Origin: Herbiconiux ginsengi
Lineage (GTDB): Bacteria; Actinomycetota; Actinomycetes; Actinomycetales; Microbacteriaceae
Direction: 5' to 3'
Length of the DNA: 64,000 nucleotides
Assembly: GCF_900107435.1 (NCBI RefSeq)
Contig: NZ_FNPZ01000004.1
Coordinates: forward strand, 62,001-126,000
Shown here piece after piece: positions 9,708-17,336 of the stretch. The notes beneath the pieces were generated by a model. That model was not told where the DNA came from. It worked only from the letters and a program-made list of their open reading frames with translations, and did not search any database. The translations under genes were made by a program, and so were the position numbers. How positions within the stretch are numbered: position 1 is the stretch's first letter; the number at the start of each line of letters is the position of its first letter.

Positions 9708-9867
9708 GCTCCCGCTGCTCCTTCGCACTGCATCCTGCTCCGACGATACTGCACGCCATCGGCGGGTGAGCGGTGGGGTCGCCGGTCGGGCCGGGCCGGC
9801 GTCGCGGGCCCAGCCCGCATGGCCGCGCGCGTTGGGCCGGGCGTCGCTGAGAATTCGCTGGAGTGGT

Positions 9868-9895
9868 TTGCCTCTATGTTTCGAGCGGGTAAACT
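9868..9895 (+). promoter_or_regulatory. Promoter of the 6C RNA
   Basis: TTGCCT (9868-9873), a 16-bp spacer and TAAACT (9890-9895) form a good housekeeping promoter. Transcription should start near 9902. The preceding part of the intergenic region (9708-9867) shows no gene or structure that I can support. Confidence 0.65.
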
Positions 9896-9901
9896 CGGAG
9901 C

Positions 9902-10003
9902 TACCAAACCTCGTGTTTGGATGCAGCGCAATAGAGATTCCCCCCAATCCAGCGTTGCTGCGGCGGCACCCTTCCCCCCATTGGGTGCCGCCCCTTTACT
10001 TTT
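9902..10003 (+). ncRNA. 6C small RNA
   Basis: About 100 nt with the hallmarks of the actinobacterial 6C RNA. A 5' hairpin pairs CCAAAC (9904-9909) with GTTTGG (9915-9920). A second hairpin (GATT/AATC, inside an outer GCAGC/GCTGC pairing) presents exactly CCCCCC at 9940-9945. The last hairpin, a 10-bp stem 9962-9971/9983-9992, presents a second CCCCCC at 9974-9979 and runs into TTTACTTTT, so it doubles as an intrinsic terminator. The mycobacterial homologue (B11) lies next to the same Tad ATPase region, from memory. In that genus 6C RNA regulates mRNAs through its C-rich loops; targets here are unknown. Confidence 0.88.
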
Positions 10004-10129
10004 AACGGCCGGGTGCGTCTTCACGGCCCACACCCCTCCCGGCGGGTGAGCGAGTTCTCCACAACGGGGTGCGCGAGCCGAGTTCTCCACCGATCTTCGG
10101 GCTTTCGTCCGGCGGCGCTCCGAGCCTCG

Positions 10130-10135
10130 TAGATT
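10130..10135 (+). promoter_or_regulatory. -10 element of the Tad operon
   Basis: TAGATT ends 6 nt before the ATG at 10142, and there is no Shine-Dalgarno sequence, so the pilus operon mRNA is probably leaderless. The -35 region is not convincing. Confidence 0.45.
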
Positions 10136-10141
10136 CTCGGC

Positions 10142-11230
10142 ATGACCCCCGCTCTCGACTCGGTCTTCGGGCCCCTCGCCCCGTATCTCGACGACCCGTC
10201 CGTCACCGACCTGTTCGTCAACGGCCATCGGGAACTGTGGATCGATCGGGGTTCGGGCGCACTCCTCGAGCCGGATTGGTCGTGCCCCGGTGAAGACCGG
10301 CTGCGCGAGTTCGCGGTGCGACTGGTGGCGCGCGGCGGGCGCCACATCGACGAGTCGGCGCCGTGCGTCGACGTGCGGGTGGAGGGTCGTCGAGTGCACG
10401 TCGTGCTGCCGCCGATCTCCACCGGCGGAACCCTCATCTCCGTGCGAGTGCCACCGCGCGGGCGTCCTCGGCTGGGCGAGCTCGACCGGCGAGGGGTGTT
10501 CGGGGCGGGCGCACTGAGCGCATCCCGCCATGCCCTGGTCGAGTCGGCGGTGCGCGACCGCACCAATGTGCTGATCTCCGGCGCGGGAGGCAGCGGCAAG
10601 ACCACCTTCCTCTCGGCGTTCCTCGCGGCAGCGGACCCCGGTGATCGCATCGTCGTCATCGAAGACGTCGCCGAGCTGCGCATCGATCACCCCCACGTCG
10701 TCGCGCTCGAAGCGCGACAGCCCAACCTCGAAGGCGCCGGCGCCGTCGGCCTCGCCGAACTCGTGCGTCAGGCGCTGCGGATGCGCCCCGACCGACTCGT
10801 GCTCGGCGAGTGCCGTGGGGCCGAGATCCGCGAACTGTTCTCGGCATTGAACACCGGGCACGACGGGGGAGCCGGCACGCTGCACGCGAATGCCATCGCC
10901 GACGTTCCCGCCCGTCTCGAAGCGCTCGGCGCGCTGGCCGGGCTGAACGCCGAGGCCGTGGCGCGGCAGGCGGTCAGTGCGATCGGGCTGGTGTGCCATC
11001 TGCGGCGGTCGAAGCAGCGACGCGAGATCGAGGAGTTCGGCCGACTGGCCCTCGATGCGCGCGACCGGCTGGTGGTCGAGCCGGTCGCGCTGCCGGCGCC
11101 CGGCTCGGCGGCGGAGGTTCTGGGAGAAGCGGCGCCCGCCGGTGATGTTCCGCTGCCGGACTCAGGCCGCCCACCAGCGCTGCTCGAGGGCGGAGCCGCC
11201 CAGGGAGCGCGCGACGGTGTGCCGTGTTGA
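10142..11230 (+). CDS. tadA: TadA/CpaF family ATPase of the Flp/Tad pilus
   Basis: A 362-residue secretion ATPase that should power pilus assembly at the inner face of the membrane. The Walker A motif GAGGSGKT is at residues 147-154, a Walker B/Asp-box VVIEDVAEL at about 171-179, the GECRGAEIRELFSALNTGH segment further on, and the His-box GTLHAN. The N-terminal DPSVTDLFVNG opening is typical of CpaF proteins. It is short, lacking the N-terminal extension of many CpaF proteins. It is the first gene of the Tad operon; the next start overlaps its stop codon. No CpaE/Ssd-type gene precedes it, unlike mycobacteria. Confidence 0.93.
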   Translation: MTPALDSVFGPLAPYLDDPSVTDLFVNGHRELWIDRGSGALLEPDWSCPGEDRLREFAVRLVARGGRHIDESAPCVDVRVEGRRVHVVLPPISTGGTLISVRVPPRGRPRLGELDRRGVFGAGALSASRHALVESAVRDRTNVLISGAGGSGKTTFLSAFLAAADPGDRIVVIEDVAELRIDHPHVVALEARQPNLEGAGAVGLAELVRQALRMRPDRLVLGECRGAEIRELFSALNTGHDGGAGTLHANAIADVPARLEALGALAGLNAEAVARQAVSAIGLVCHLRRSKQRREIEEFGRLALDARDRLVVEPVALPAPGSAAEVLGEAAPAGDVPLPDSGRPPALLEGGAAQGARDGVPC

Positions 11231-12246
11231 CGCGGCGGCGGGTGGAGCAGCCCACGGCCGAAGCGTCCGCGGGTGGGTCGCGCCGCTCGCACGGGCGGGA
11301 GAGAAATCGGAACCGACGGCCGGTGGCCGAGCAGATCGGGGCGATCGTCGAGCGGCTGGCTGCTCTGATCGGTGCGGGGGTGTCGCCGAGCGCCGCCTGG
11401 AGTCACGTCTCCGACGGGTCCGGCGATCGCCGGCTTCTCACCATCGCCCGACGGATCGACGGCGGCGCAGCGGTCGCCGAGGCCATCGCCGCCTCCGCTC
11501 GCGAAGCACCGTCTCCGACGAGGCGGCCGGGCGTGGGTGCCGGTGACCCGTGGAAGGTTCTCGCCGCCGCGTGGTCGGTGGCGACAGAGGCCGGCTCGCC
11601 CCTCGCCCGATGTCTCGGAGACATCGCCGATTCGCTGCGTGCGGTCGGCGGGGTCGAGCGCGAGACGGCCGCGGCGCTGGCCGGGCCGGCAGCCACCACG
11701 CGCCTGGTCGCCGTGCTGCCGCTCCTCTCTCTCGCCTCCGGCTGGTTGCTGGGCCTCGACACCGGAACAGCCTTGCTCGGCTCCCCGGCCGGGATCGTGT
11801 GCCTCATGACCGGCCTGCTGCTGATGGTGGGCGGCCGGTTCTGGAGCGGAGCGCTGCTCCGCCGAGCTCGTCGCGTCGATCCGGCGCCGGGCCTGATGCT
11901 CGATCTGGTGGCCGTCGCCGTAGCCGGCGGAGGCTCGCTTCCCCAGGCGAAGTGCCTGGTCACCGAGACGATGCGGAGTTTCGGTCTGGACACCCAACGC
12001 GATGCGGCGGCCGTGGAGTCGGTGCTCGCGCTCGCAGCCCGTTCCGGAGCACCGCCCGGCGAGCTGCTACGCAGCGAAGCGGGCCGCGTCCGTCGCGACT
12101 CGGTGAGCCGAGCGACCGAACGCGCCGCCGCGCTCGGCACCTGGTTGATGCTTCCGCTCGGCGTGTGCGTGCTGCCGGCCTTTCTGCTGCTGGCGGTCGC
12201 ACCGGTTCTCCTCGGCGTGCTCGACACCAGCGGACTCGCCGGATGA
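11224..12246 (+). CDS. Tad pilus inner-membrane platform: TadB and TadC modules in one chain
   Basis: The 340-residue protein carries two type II secretion F (T2SF) modules in tandem. Module 1 (about 38-145, beginning VAEQIGAIVERLAALIGAGV) is followed by two membrane segments (about 160-215). Module 2 (about 222-310, beginning LMLDLVAVAVAGGGSLPQA) is followed by a final hydrophobic stretch (about 300-335). Other actinobacteria commonly encode these as separate TadB and TadC proteins, so this looks like a fusion. It would form the membrane platform driven by the TadA ATPase. GTG 11224 overlaps the tadA stop; TTG 11227 is the alternative. The N-terminal 35 residues are Arg-rich and unstructured. 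Confidence 0.85.
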   Translation: MLTRRRVEQPTAEASAGGSRRSHGRERNRNRRPVAEQIGAIVERLAALIGAGVSPSAAWSHVSDGSGDRRLLTIARRIDGGAAVAEAIAASAREAPSPTRRPGVGAGDPWKVLAAAWSVATEAGSPLARCLGDIADSLRAVGGVERETAAALAGPAATTRLVAVLPLLSLASGWLLGLDTGTALLGSPAGIVCLMTGLLLMVGGRFWSGALLRRARRVDPAPGLMLDLVAVAVAGGGSLPQAKCLVTETMRSFGLDTQRDAAAVESVLALAARSGAPPGELLRSEAGRVRRDSVSRATERAAALGTWLMLPLGVCVLPAFLLLAVAPVLLGVLDTSGLAG

Positions 12247-12309
12247 CTCAGACATCACCGGATCACCGGGCAACCGACCACACACCCCATCCCTGAAGAA
12301 AGGAACACC

Positions 12310-12579
12310 ATGAACACCACTGCAATCGCCGTGCGCGGCTCGGGCCGCCACGACACCGACGCGACGCCGGCCGGGTCGGCCTTCGCGACCCCCGCCGGTG
12401 CGCTTCACCGAGTCGCGCTGGCCGTGCGCGACGAGTCAGGAGCAGCCACCGCGGAGTATGCGATCGCCACCCTCGCGGCTGTCGGCTTCGCCGGGCTGCT
12501 CGTCGCCATCCTGCGAGGCGACGAGATCAAAGGCATGCTGACCGACCTCATCCATCGTGCCCTCACCCTCTCGATCTGA
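12310..12579 (+). CDS. DUF4244 Flp-like pilin
   Basis: An 89-residue protein with a Rv3656c/DUF4244-type pilin core: RDESGAATAEYAIATLAAVG, in which G-A-A-T-A-E-Y-A matches the prepilin cleavage and Glu5 region, followed by the hydrophobic helix AAVGFAGLLVAIL (about residues 57-70) and a short polar tail. It should be the major pilus subunit after prepilin processing. The N-terminal leader (about 45 residues) is unusually long. AAGAAAGGA precedes ATG 12310. It lies between the platform gene and the TadE gene. Confidence 0.85.
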   Translation: MNTTAIAVRGSGRHDTDATPAGSAFATPAGALHRVALAVRDESGAATAEYAIATLAAVGFAGLLVAILRGDEIKGMLTDLIHRALTLSI

Positions 12580-12943
12580 GCGATGGCGATCGGAATCGGG
12601 TTCCGTCACGGCGGAGTTCGCGATGATCCTGCCCGCGGTGGCCCTCGTCCTCGCGCTCGGCGTCGGTGTGATCCACATCGGGGCCGTGCGGGTGGCGCTG
12701 ACGGACGCGGCGGCCGACGCCGCGCGCCTGATCGGCCGCGGCGACTCCGAGGGGGCCGCGGCCTCACGAGTGTCCCAGGCGCACTCCGGCGCGCAGATGA
12801 GCGTCGACCACGTCGGTCCGGTGGTCTGCGTGACCGCACGAACCGAGGTGACGCCCGGTCTGCTGGGCGCCCTGTTCACCTTCGAGGCGCGCGGCTGCGC
12901 TCTCGACGACACGGCGCTGTCGGGAGGCGAGTCGTCGCCATGA
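12557..12943 (+). CDS. TadE-type minor pilin
   Basis: A 128-residue TadE-like protein. After a short basic N-terminus it has SGSVTAEFAMILPAVALVLAL (about 15-35), the TadE prepilin-like membrane helix with the conserved Glu, then a small pseudopilin domain with two cysteines that could form a disulphide (C90, C113 approximately). The only start upstream of the conserved helix is GTG 12557, which overlaps the 3' end of the DUF4244 gene by 23 nt. The stop overlaps the next ATG. It should be a minor structural component of the Tad pilus. Confidence 0.85.
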   Translation: MPSPSRSERWRSESGSVTAEFAMILPAVALVLALGVGVIHIGAVRVALTDAAADAARLIGRGDSEGAAASRVSQAHSGAQMSVDHVGPVVCVTARTEVTPGLLGALFTFEARGCALDDTALSGGESSP

Positions 12944-13857
12944 TCCGTCGACAGCCGTCTGGCGTGCAAGCTGCCATCGAGAAGCTCGCGAGAGCTCGCC
13001 GGGTCGGCGCCGTGGCTGCGAGGGTTCGCGGGGTCGTCGTCGCGGTCGCCGGCGAGCAGGGGAGCGGCGGGATCGCGGGAGTCGCCGTGATCGGAGTGCT
13101 CTGTGCCCTGCTCGTGGTGATCGCGCCGATCGGTGGAGCGCTCGCTGCGCGGCAAAGCCTTCAGGGTGCCGCCGACGCGGCAGCGCTCGCCGCGGCGGAC
13201 ACCGCGTCGGGCCGTGTGGCCGGTTCACCCTGCGAGGCGGCGGCGATGCTCGCATCGGCGCTCGGCGTCTCGCTGACGGCGTGTGCCGTCGACGCGCGGG
13301 GGATCGCCACCGTCGGTGTCTCGGCGACCGTGCTCGGCGTCGGCATCGACGCCTCGGCGCGCGCCGGGCCGCCGGAAGCCGCCGGTGGTCTCGGCCCCCC
13401 CCCGACTGAGACGTCAGCCGACGATGGCCTCGACGTAGCGGTAGTCGACGGCGCTCGGTCGTTCGGACTCGCCGAACTCCAGCCCGGAAGAACGTCGGTA
13501 GAGATAGGTCTTCGCATTCGACGCGGCCGGGATCGTGAGCCGCGCCTGTGGTTCACCGGCCTCGGTGAAGTCGGTGCGGATGGTCTTTCCCTCGAGCGGT
13601 CCGTCGGTGAACTTCGCCGTGTAGCTGTCGTTCTCAGTTGCTGCCATGGTGCCCAGCCCCTCTCCGTTGAAGTGGTCATCACCATTGTCCCCTCTTACGC
13701 TGCACGCGCAATGGGAGCCGATTTCTTCGTGGGCGAACGCCTGATTAGGTTCACCCGGGGAGGGTATGTGTATGGTGTGCCTGACGGATCAGTCGTGTCC
13801 GTCATCGGCCGCGAAGGTAACCGGAGTCGCTCCGGATGCTCGTCGGCCGCCTTGTGA
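12940..13857 (+). CDS. TadG-like (Rv3654c-type) pilus protein, C-terminus altered at a C9 tract
   Basis: Residues 1-151 form a normal Rv3654c-type protein: an N-terminal membrane helix (GIAGVAVIGVLCALLVVIA), QSLQGAADAAALAAADTASG, and a small domain with paired cysteines. At 13395-13403 a run of nine C keeps the frame open for another 154 residues that lie antisense to the 77-aa gene and resemble nothing. One extra C would give Pro-Pro-Pro-Asp and an immediate TGA (13407-13409), a 156-residue product of the usual size. So either the sequence lacks a base, the gene is frameshifted, or the tract varies in length. The ATG overlaps the tadE stop, as in an operon. Only the first half should be trusted. 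Confidence 0.7.
   Translation: MIRRQPSGVQAAIEKLARARRVGAVAARVRGVVVAVAGEQGSGGIAGVAVIGVLCALLVVIAPIGGALAARQSLQGAADAAALAAADTASGRVAGSPCEAAAMLASALGVSLTACAVDARGIATVGVSATVLGVGIDASARAGPPEAAGGLGPPPTETSADDGLDVAVVDGARSFGLAELQPGRTSVEIGLRIRRGRDREPRLWFTGLGEVGADGLSLERSVGELRRVAVVLSCCHGAQPLSVEVVITIVPSYAARAMGADFFVGERLIRFTRGGYVYGVPDGSVVSVIGREGNRSRSGCSSAAL
13395..13403 (+). repeat. C9 homopolymer in the TadG-like gene
   Basis: Nine consecutive C follow GGTCTCGG. With nine, the pilus gene reads through; with ten, it stops 6 bases later. Runs of this length are prone to slippage in replication and to miscalls in sequencing. Confidence 0.9.
13414..13647 (-). CDS. Conserved small protein, 77 aa
   Basis: A compact acidic protein (MAATENDSYTAKFTDGPLEG...) with alternating beta-type segments and no signal or membrane helix. 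GGAGAGG lies 7-8 nt before its ATG at 13647, and a fair promoter (TTGCGC, 16 bp, GACAAT) lies upstream, so it is a real gene. The 3' end of the read-through form of the TadG-like frame lies antisense to it. I recognise no function. It converges on the pilus operon and is divergent from topA. Confidence 0.75.
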   Translation of the reverse strand: MAATENDSYTAKFTDGPLEGKTIRTDFTEAGEPQARLTIPAASNAKTYLYRRSSGLEFGESERPSAVDYRYVEAIVG

Positions 13858-13875
13858 CATATATAAGGAGAACAG

Positions 13876-16698
13876 TTGTCCAGCCCGAGAAAGCTCGTCA
13901 TCGTCGAGTCGCCGACGAAGGTGAAGTCGATCGCCCAGTACCTGGGCGAGGGCTTCGACGTGATGGCCTCGGTCGGACACATCCGCGACCTCGTCGAGCC
14001 CAAGAATCTGCCGCCGGAGCTCAAGAAGGGCTCGCTCGGCAAGTTCTCCGTCGACGTGGAGAACAAGTTCGAGCCCTACTACGTGGTCTCCGACGCGAAG
14101 AAGAAGACGGTCGCCGAGTTGAAGAAGGCGCTCGCCGGCGCCGACGAACTCTACCTCGCAACTGATGAAGACCGCGAAGGCGAGGCGATCGCCTGGCACC
14201 TGCTGCAGGTGCTGAAGCCGAAGGTGCCCGTGCACCGCATGGTCTTCCACGAGATCACCCGCGAGGCGATCGAAGCGGCGCGCGACAACACCCGCCAGAT
14301 CGACGACGCCCTCGTCGACGCCCAGGAGACCCGCCGCATCCTCGACCGTCTCTACGGCTACGAGGTGTCACCGGTGCTCTGGCGCAAGGTGGGCCCGGGC
14401 CTCTCGGCCGGTCGCGTGCAGTCCGCCGCCACCCGCCTCGTGGTCGACCGGGAGCGCGAACGTCTCGCCTTCACGAGCGCGAACTACTGGGACCTCACGG
14501 CCGTGCTCGCTCCCGAAGGAGCAGTGAAGGGCGCCGACGGCGCGGTCACCGATTTCTTCGAAGCCCGTCTGGCTCGGCTGAACGGCGAGCGCGTGGCGAG
14601 CGGCCGCGACTACGACGAGCAGGGAAAGCTCAAGAGCAAGGCGGTCGCCCTCGGTGAGAGCGCCGCGAACGCACTGAAGGTGGCCCTCGAGGCCGACGGC
14701 GTCGACATCCGGGTCGCCACTCTCGAATCGAAGCCGTACACCCGCCGACCGGCCGCGCCGTTCACGACGTCGACCCTGCAGCAGGAGGCTTCGCGCAAGC
14801 TCCGTTTCTCGGCCCGCCAGACCATGAGTGTCGCCCAGTCGCTCTACGAGAACGGCTACATCACCTACATGCGCACCGACTCGCCCTCGCTCTCGCAGCA
14901 GGCGATCTCGGCGGCGCGCAATCAGGCCACGAAGCTCTACGGCGCCGACACCATTCCCGACAAGCCGCGTCTTTACAGCGGCAAGGGCAAGAACGCGCAA
15001 GAGGCGCACGAGGCCATCCGGCCGGCCGGCGAGGTCTTCAAGACGCCGTCGGAGGTGTCCTCCGCGCTCCGCGGAAACGACTTCAAGCTCTACGAGCTGA
15101 TCTGGAAGCGCACGGTGGCCTCGCAGATGGCCGATGCACGCGGATCGACCGCCTCGGTCACGATCACGGCCGGCCCGGTCACGGTCGAGGAGCTCGGCGG
15201 CGCGACGACGGCCGAGTTCACGGCATCCGGAACCGTCATCACCTTCCGCGGCTTCTTGCATGCCTATGAAGAAGGGCGCGACGAGGAGCGTAACGCTTCG
15301 AACGAGCCCACCGAGTCGAAGTTGCCGCCGCTGAAAGAGGGCCAGGTGCTCGACGCGGTCGACATCGACGCCGCGGGCCACGACACCACCCCGCCCCCGC
15401 GCTACACCGAGGCGAGCCTAGTGAAGGCGCTCGACGAACTCGGCATCGGCCGGCCGTCGACCTACGCGTCGATCATCTCCACGATCATCGACCGCGGCTA
15501 CGTCACACCGCGGGGCCAGGCGCTCGTGCCGAGCTGGACCGCGTTCTCCGTGGTGCGCCTGCTCGAAGACTTCTTCGCCGACCTGGTCGACTACGACTTC
15601 ACCGCGGCGCTCGAGGCCGACCTCGACAAGATCGCCGACGGCGAAGAAGACCGGGTCGACTGGCTGAACGGCTTCTACTTCGGCAGCGAGGGTCACCCCG
15701 GCCTCCGCAACGTGATCGACAACCTCGGCGACATCGACGCGAAGGCCGTGAACTCGGTGACGATCACCGATGACATCACGCTCCGCATCGGCAAGTACGG
15801 TCCCTACCTCGAGGTGCTCGATCCCTCCGGCGACATCGAGGCCCCGCCCCGCCGCGTCAACCTGCCGCAAGACCTCGCGCCCGACGAGCTCACCCCGGAG
15901 AAGGCCCGCGAGCTGGTCGACGCCCCCGTCGTGACCGACCGCGTCATCGGAGTGAACCCCGACAACGGCAAGGAGATCGTGGCGAAAGACGGCCGATTCG
16001 GTCCCTACGTCACCGAGCTCGATCCCGTCGTTCCGGAAGCCCCCGCCGCCGAGACCGTTCCCGCCACGACCGACTCCGCTGCGGCGGGTGGCACGGCGAC
16101 CGCCACCGCGACGAAGAAGGCTCCGGCCAAGAAGCCCGCCGCGAAGAAGGCGGCCGCCGCGGTCAAGCCGCGCACCGCATCCCTCTTCAAGTCGATGGAT
16201 CTCGCGACCATCGATCTCGACACCGCCCTGCGTCTGCTCAACCTCCCGCGCACTGTCGGCGAGGACCCCGAATCGGGCGAACCGATCACCGCTCAGGGCG
16301 GCAAGTTCGGCCCCTACCTGAAGAAGGGCACCGACACCCGTTCGCTCTCCAGCGAAGACCTCATCTTCGAGATCGATTTGCCCGGTGCCCTCGAGCTGTT
16401 CGCCCAGCCGAAGTACGGCGCACGTCAGGCCTCCTCGGCCCTCAAGGAATTCGAGGCCGACCCGGTGAGCGGCAAGCCGATCCGGGTGAAGGACGGCCGT
16501 TTCGGCCCGTACGTGACGGATGGCACGACCAACGCCACGATCCCGCGCGGCGAGACCGTCGAGGAGATCGACTTCGACCGGGCGGTGCAGCTGCTGGCCG
16601 ACAAGCGCGCGAAGGGCCCGGCGAAGCCGAAGGCCGGCGCCGCCAAGAAGCCGGCGGCGCGCAAAGCGCCCGCACGGAAGGCCGCCCCGAAGAAGTGA
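13876..16698 (+). CDS. topA: DNA topoisomerase I
   Basis: A 940-residue type IA topoisomerase that relaxes negative supercoils by single-strand passage. The TOPRIM domain begins KLVIVESPTK and contains ATDEDREGEAIAWHL. The catalytic tyrosine is Y331 in TYMRTDS, as in family members. The C-terminal region has the D1-D4-type repeats recurring as GKFGPYL/GRFGPYVT typical of actinobacterial topA, and ends in a Lys/Ala/Pro-rich tail that in mycobacteria drives processivity. The start is TTG 13876, chosen because AAGGAGA lies 6 nt upstream and the protein begins at the usual place. It is the first gene of topA-tmk-holB, with the tmk start overlapping its stop. Confidence 0.97.
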   Translation: MSSPRKLVIVESPTKVKSIAQYLGEGFDVMASVGHIRDLVEPKNLPPELKKGSLGKFSVDVENKFEPYYVVSDAKKKTVAELKKALAGADELYLATDEDREGEAIAWHLLQVLKPKVPVHRMVFHEITREAIEAARDNTRQIDDALVDAQETRRILDRLYGYEVSPVLWRKVGPGLSAGRVQSAATRLVVDRERERLAFTSANYWDLTAVLAPEGAVKGADGAVTDFFEARLARLNGERVASGRDYDEQGKLKSKAVALGESAANALKVALEADGVDIRVATLESKPYTRRPAAPFTTSTLQQEASRKLRFSARQTMSVAQSLYENGYITYMRTDSPSLSQQAISAARNQATKLYGADTIPDKPRLYSGKGKNAQEAHEAIRPAGEVFKTPSEVSSALRGNDFKLYELIWKRTVASQMADARGSTASVTITAGPVTVEELGGATTAEFTASGTVITFRGFLHAYEEGRDEERNASNEPTESKLPPLKEGQVLDAVDIDAAGHDTTPPPRYTEASLVKALDELGIGRPSTYASIISTIIDRGYVTPRGQALVPSWTAFSVVRLLEDFFADLVDYDFTAALEADLDKIADGEEDRVDWLNGFYFGSEGHPGLRNVIDNLGDIDAKAVNSVTITDDITLRIGKYGPYLEVLDPSGDIEAPPRRVNLPQDLAPDELTPEKARELVDAPVVTDRVIGVNPDNGKEIVAKDGRFGPYVTELDPVVPEAPAAETVPATTDSAAAGGTATATATKKAPAKKPAAKKAAAAVKPRTASLFKSMDLATIDLDTALRLLNLPRTVGEDPESGEPITAQGGKFGPYLKKGTDTRSLSSEDLIFEIDLPGALELFAQPKYGARQASSALKEFEADPVSGKPIRVKDGRFGPYVTDGTTNATIPRGETVEEIDFDRAVQLLADKRAKGPAKPKAGAAKKPAARKAPARKAAPKK

Positions 16699-17327
16699 AC
16701 GGCGTGTTCATCACGCTCGAGGGCGGAGACGGCTCCGGAAAGTCCACCCAGGCCGAGATCCTGGAATCGTGGCTCACCGCGCTCGGCCGCACCGTTGTGC
16801 GCACCCGCGAACCCGGCGGCACCGAGTTCGGCACCGAGGTGCGCGAGATCGTGCTGCACAGTCGTGGCCACATCTCGCCGCGTGCCGAGGCCCTGCTCTA
16901 CGCCGCCGACCGCGCTCAGCACATCGCCACCAAGGTGCGCCCGGCGCTCGAGCGCGGGGATGTCGTCGTGCAAGACCGCTACCTCGACTCCTCGGTCGCC
17001 TACCAGGGCGCCGGCCGGGTGCTCGATGCCGGGGAGATCCGCAACCTCTCGCTCTGGGCCGCCGAAGGGCTGCTGCCCGACGTGACGATCCTGCTCGACC
17101 TCGACGAGGATGTCGCCCGCGCGCGCCTCGACGGTGCGAACAAGCGCTTCGACCGTCTCGAAGCCGAGAAGAGCGACTTCCACCGCCGGGTGCGCGAAGC
17201 CTTCCTCGCTCTCGCGGCCGCGGAACCCGAGCGGTTCCTCGTGGTCGACGCGGCGCTTCCGCCCGAGGAGATCGCGGCGGTTGTGCGGGCCCGGGTCGAA
17301 GAGCTGCTTGTCAGACGCTCCCAGTAG
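16695..17327 (+). CDS. tmk: Thymidylate kinase
   Basis: A 210-residue cytosolic enzyme converting dTMP to dTDP. The P-loop is EGGDGSGKST at residues 9-18, the DR(Y/H) motif is DRYLDSSVAYQG, and the LID region LDGANKRFDRLE has the arginines expected. The GTG start at 16695 overlaps the topA stop (GTGA), indicating translational coupling. It lies 9 nt upstream of holB, giving a small replication cluster. Confidence 0.96.
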   Translation: MNGVFITLEGGDGSGKSTQAEILESWLTALGRTVVRTREPGGTEFGTEVREIVLHSRGHISPRAEALLYAADRAQHIATKVRPALERGDVVVQDRYLDSSVAYQGAGRVLDAGEIRNLSLWAAEGLLPDVTILLDLDEDVARARLDGANKRFDRLEAEKSDFHRRVREAFLALAAAEPERFLVVDAALPPEEIAAVVRARVEELLVRRSQ

Positions 17328-17330
17328 ATT
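17325..17330 (+). promoter_or_regulatory. -10 element before holB
   Basis: TAGATT overlaps the tmk stop codon and ends 6 nt before the holB ATG, so holB may also have its own leaderless transcript inside the operon. Confidence 0.4.
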
Positions 17331-17336
17331 GAAGCC

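Noticed and set aside
13410-13857. The C-terminal 150 codons of the TadG-like frame as a real domain
   Set aside because: They are antisense to a 77-aa gene with its own ribosome binding site and only open because the C tract has nine bases.
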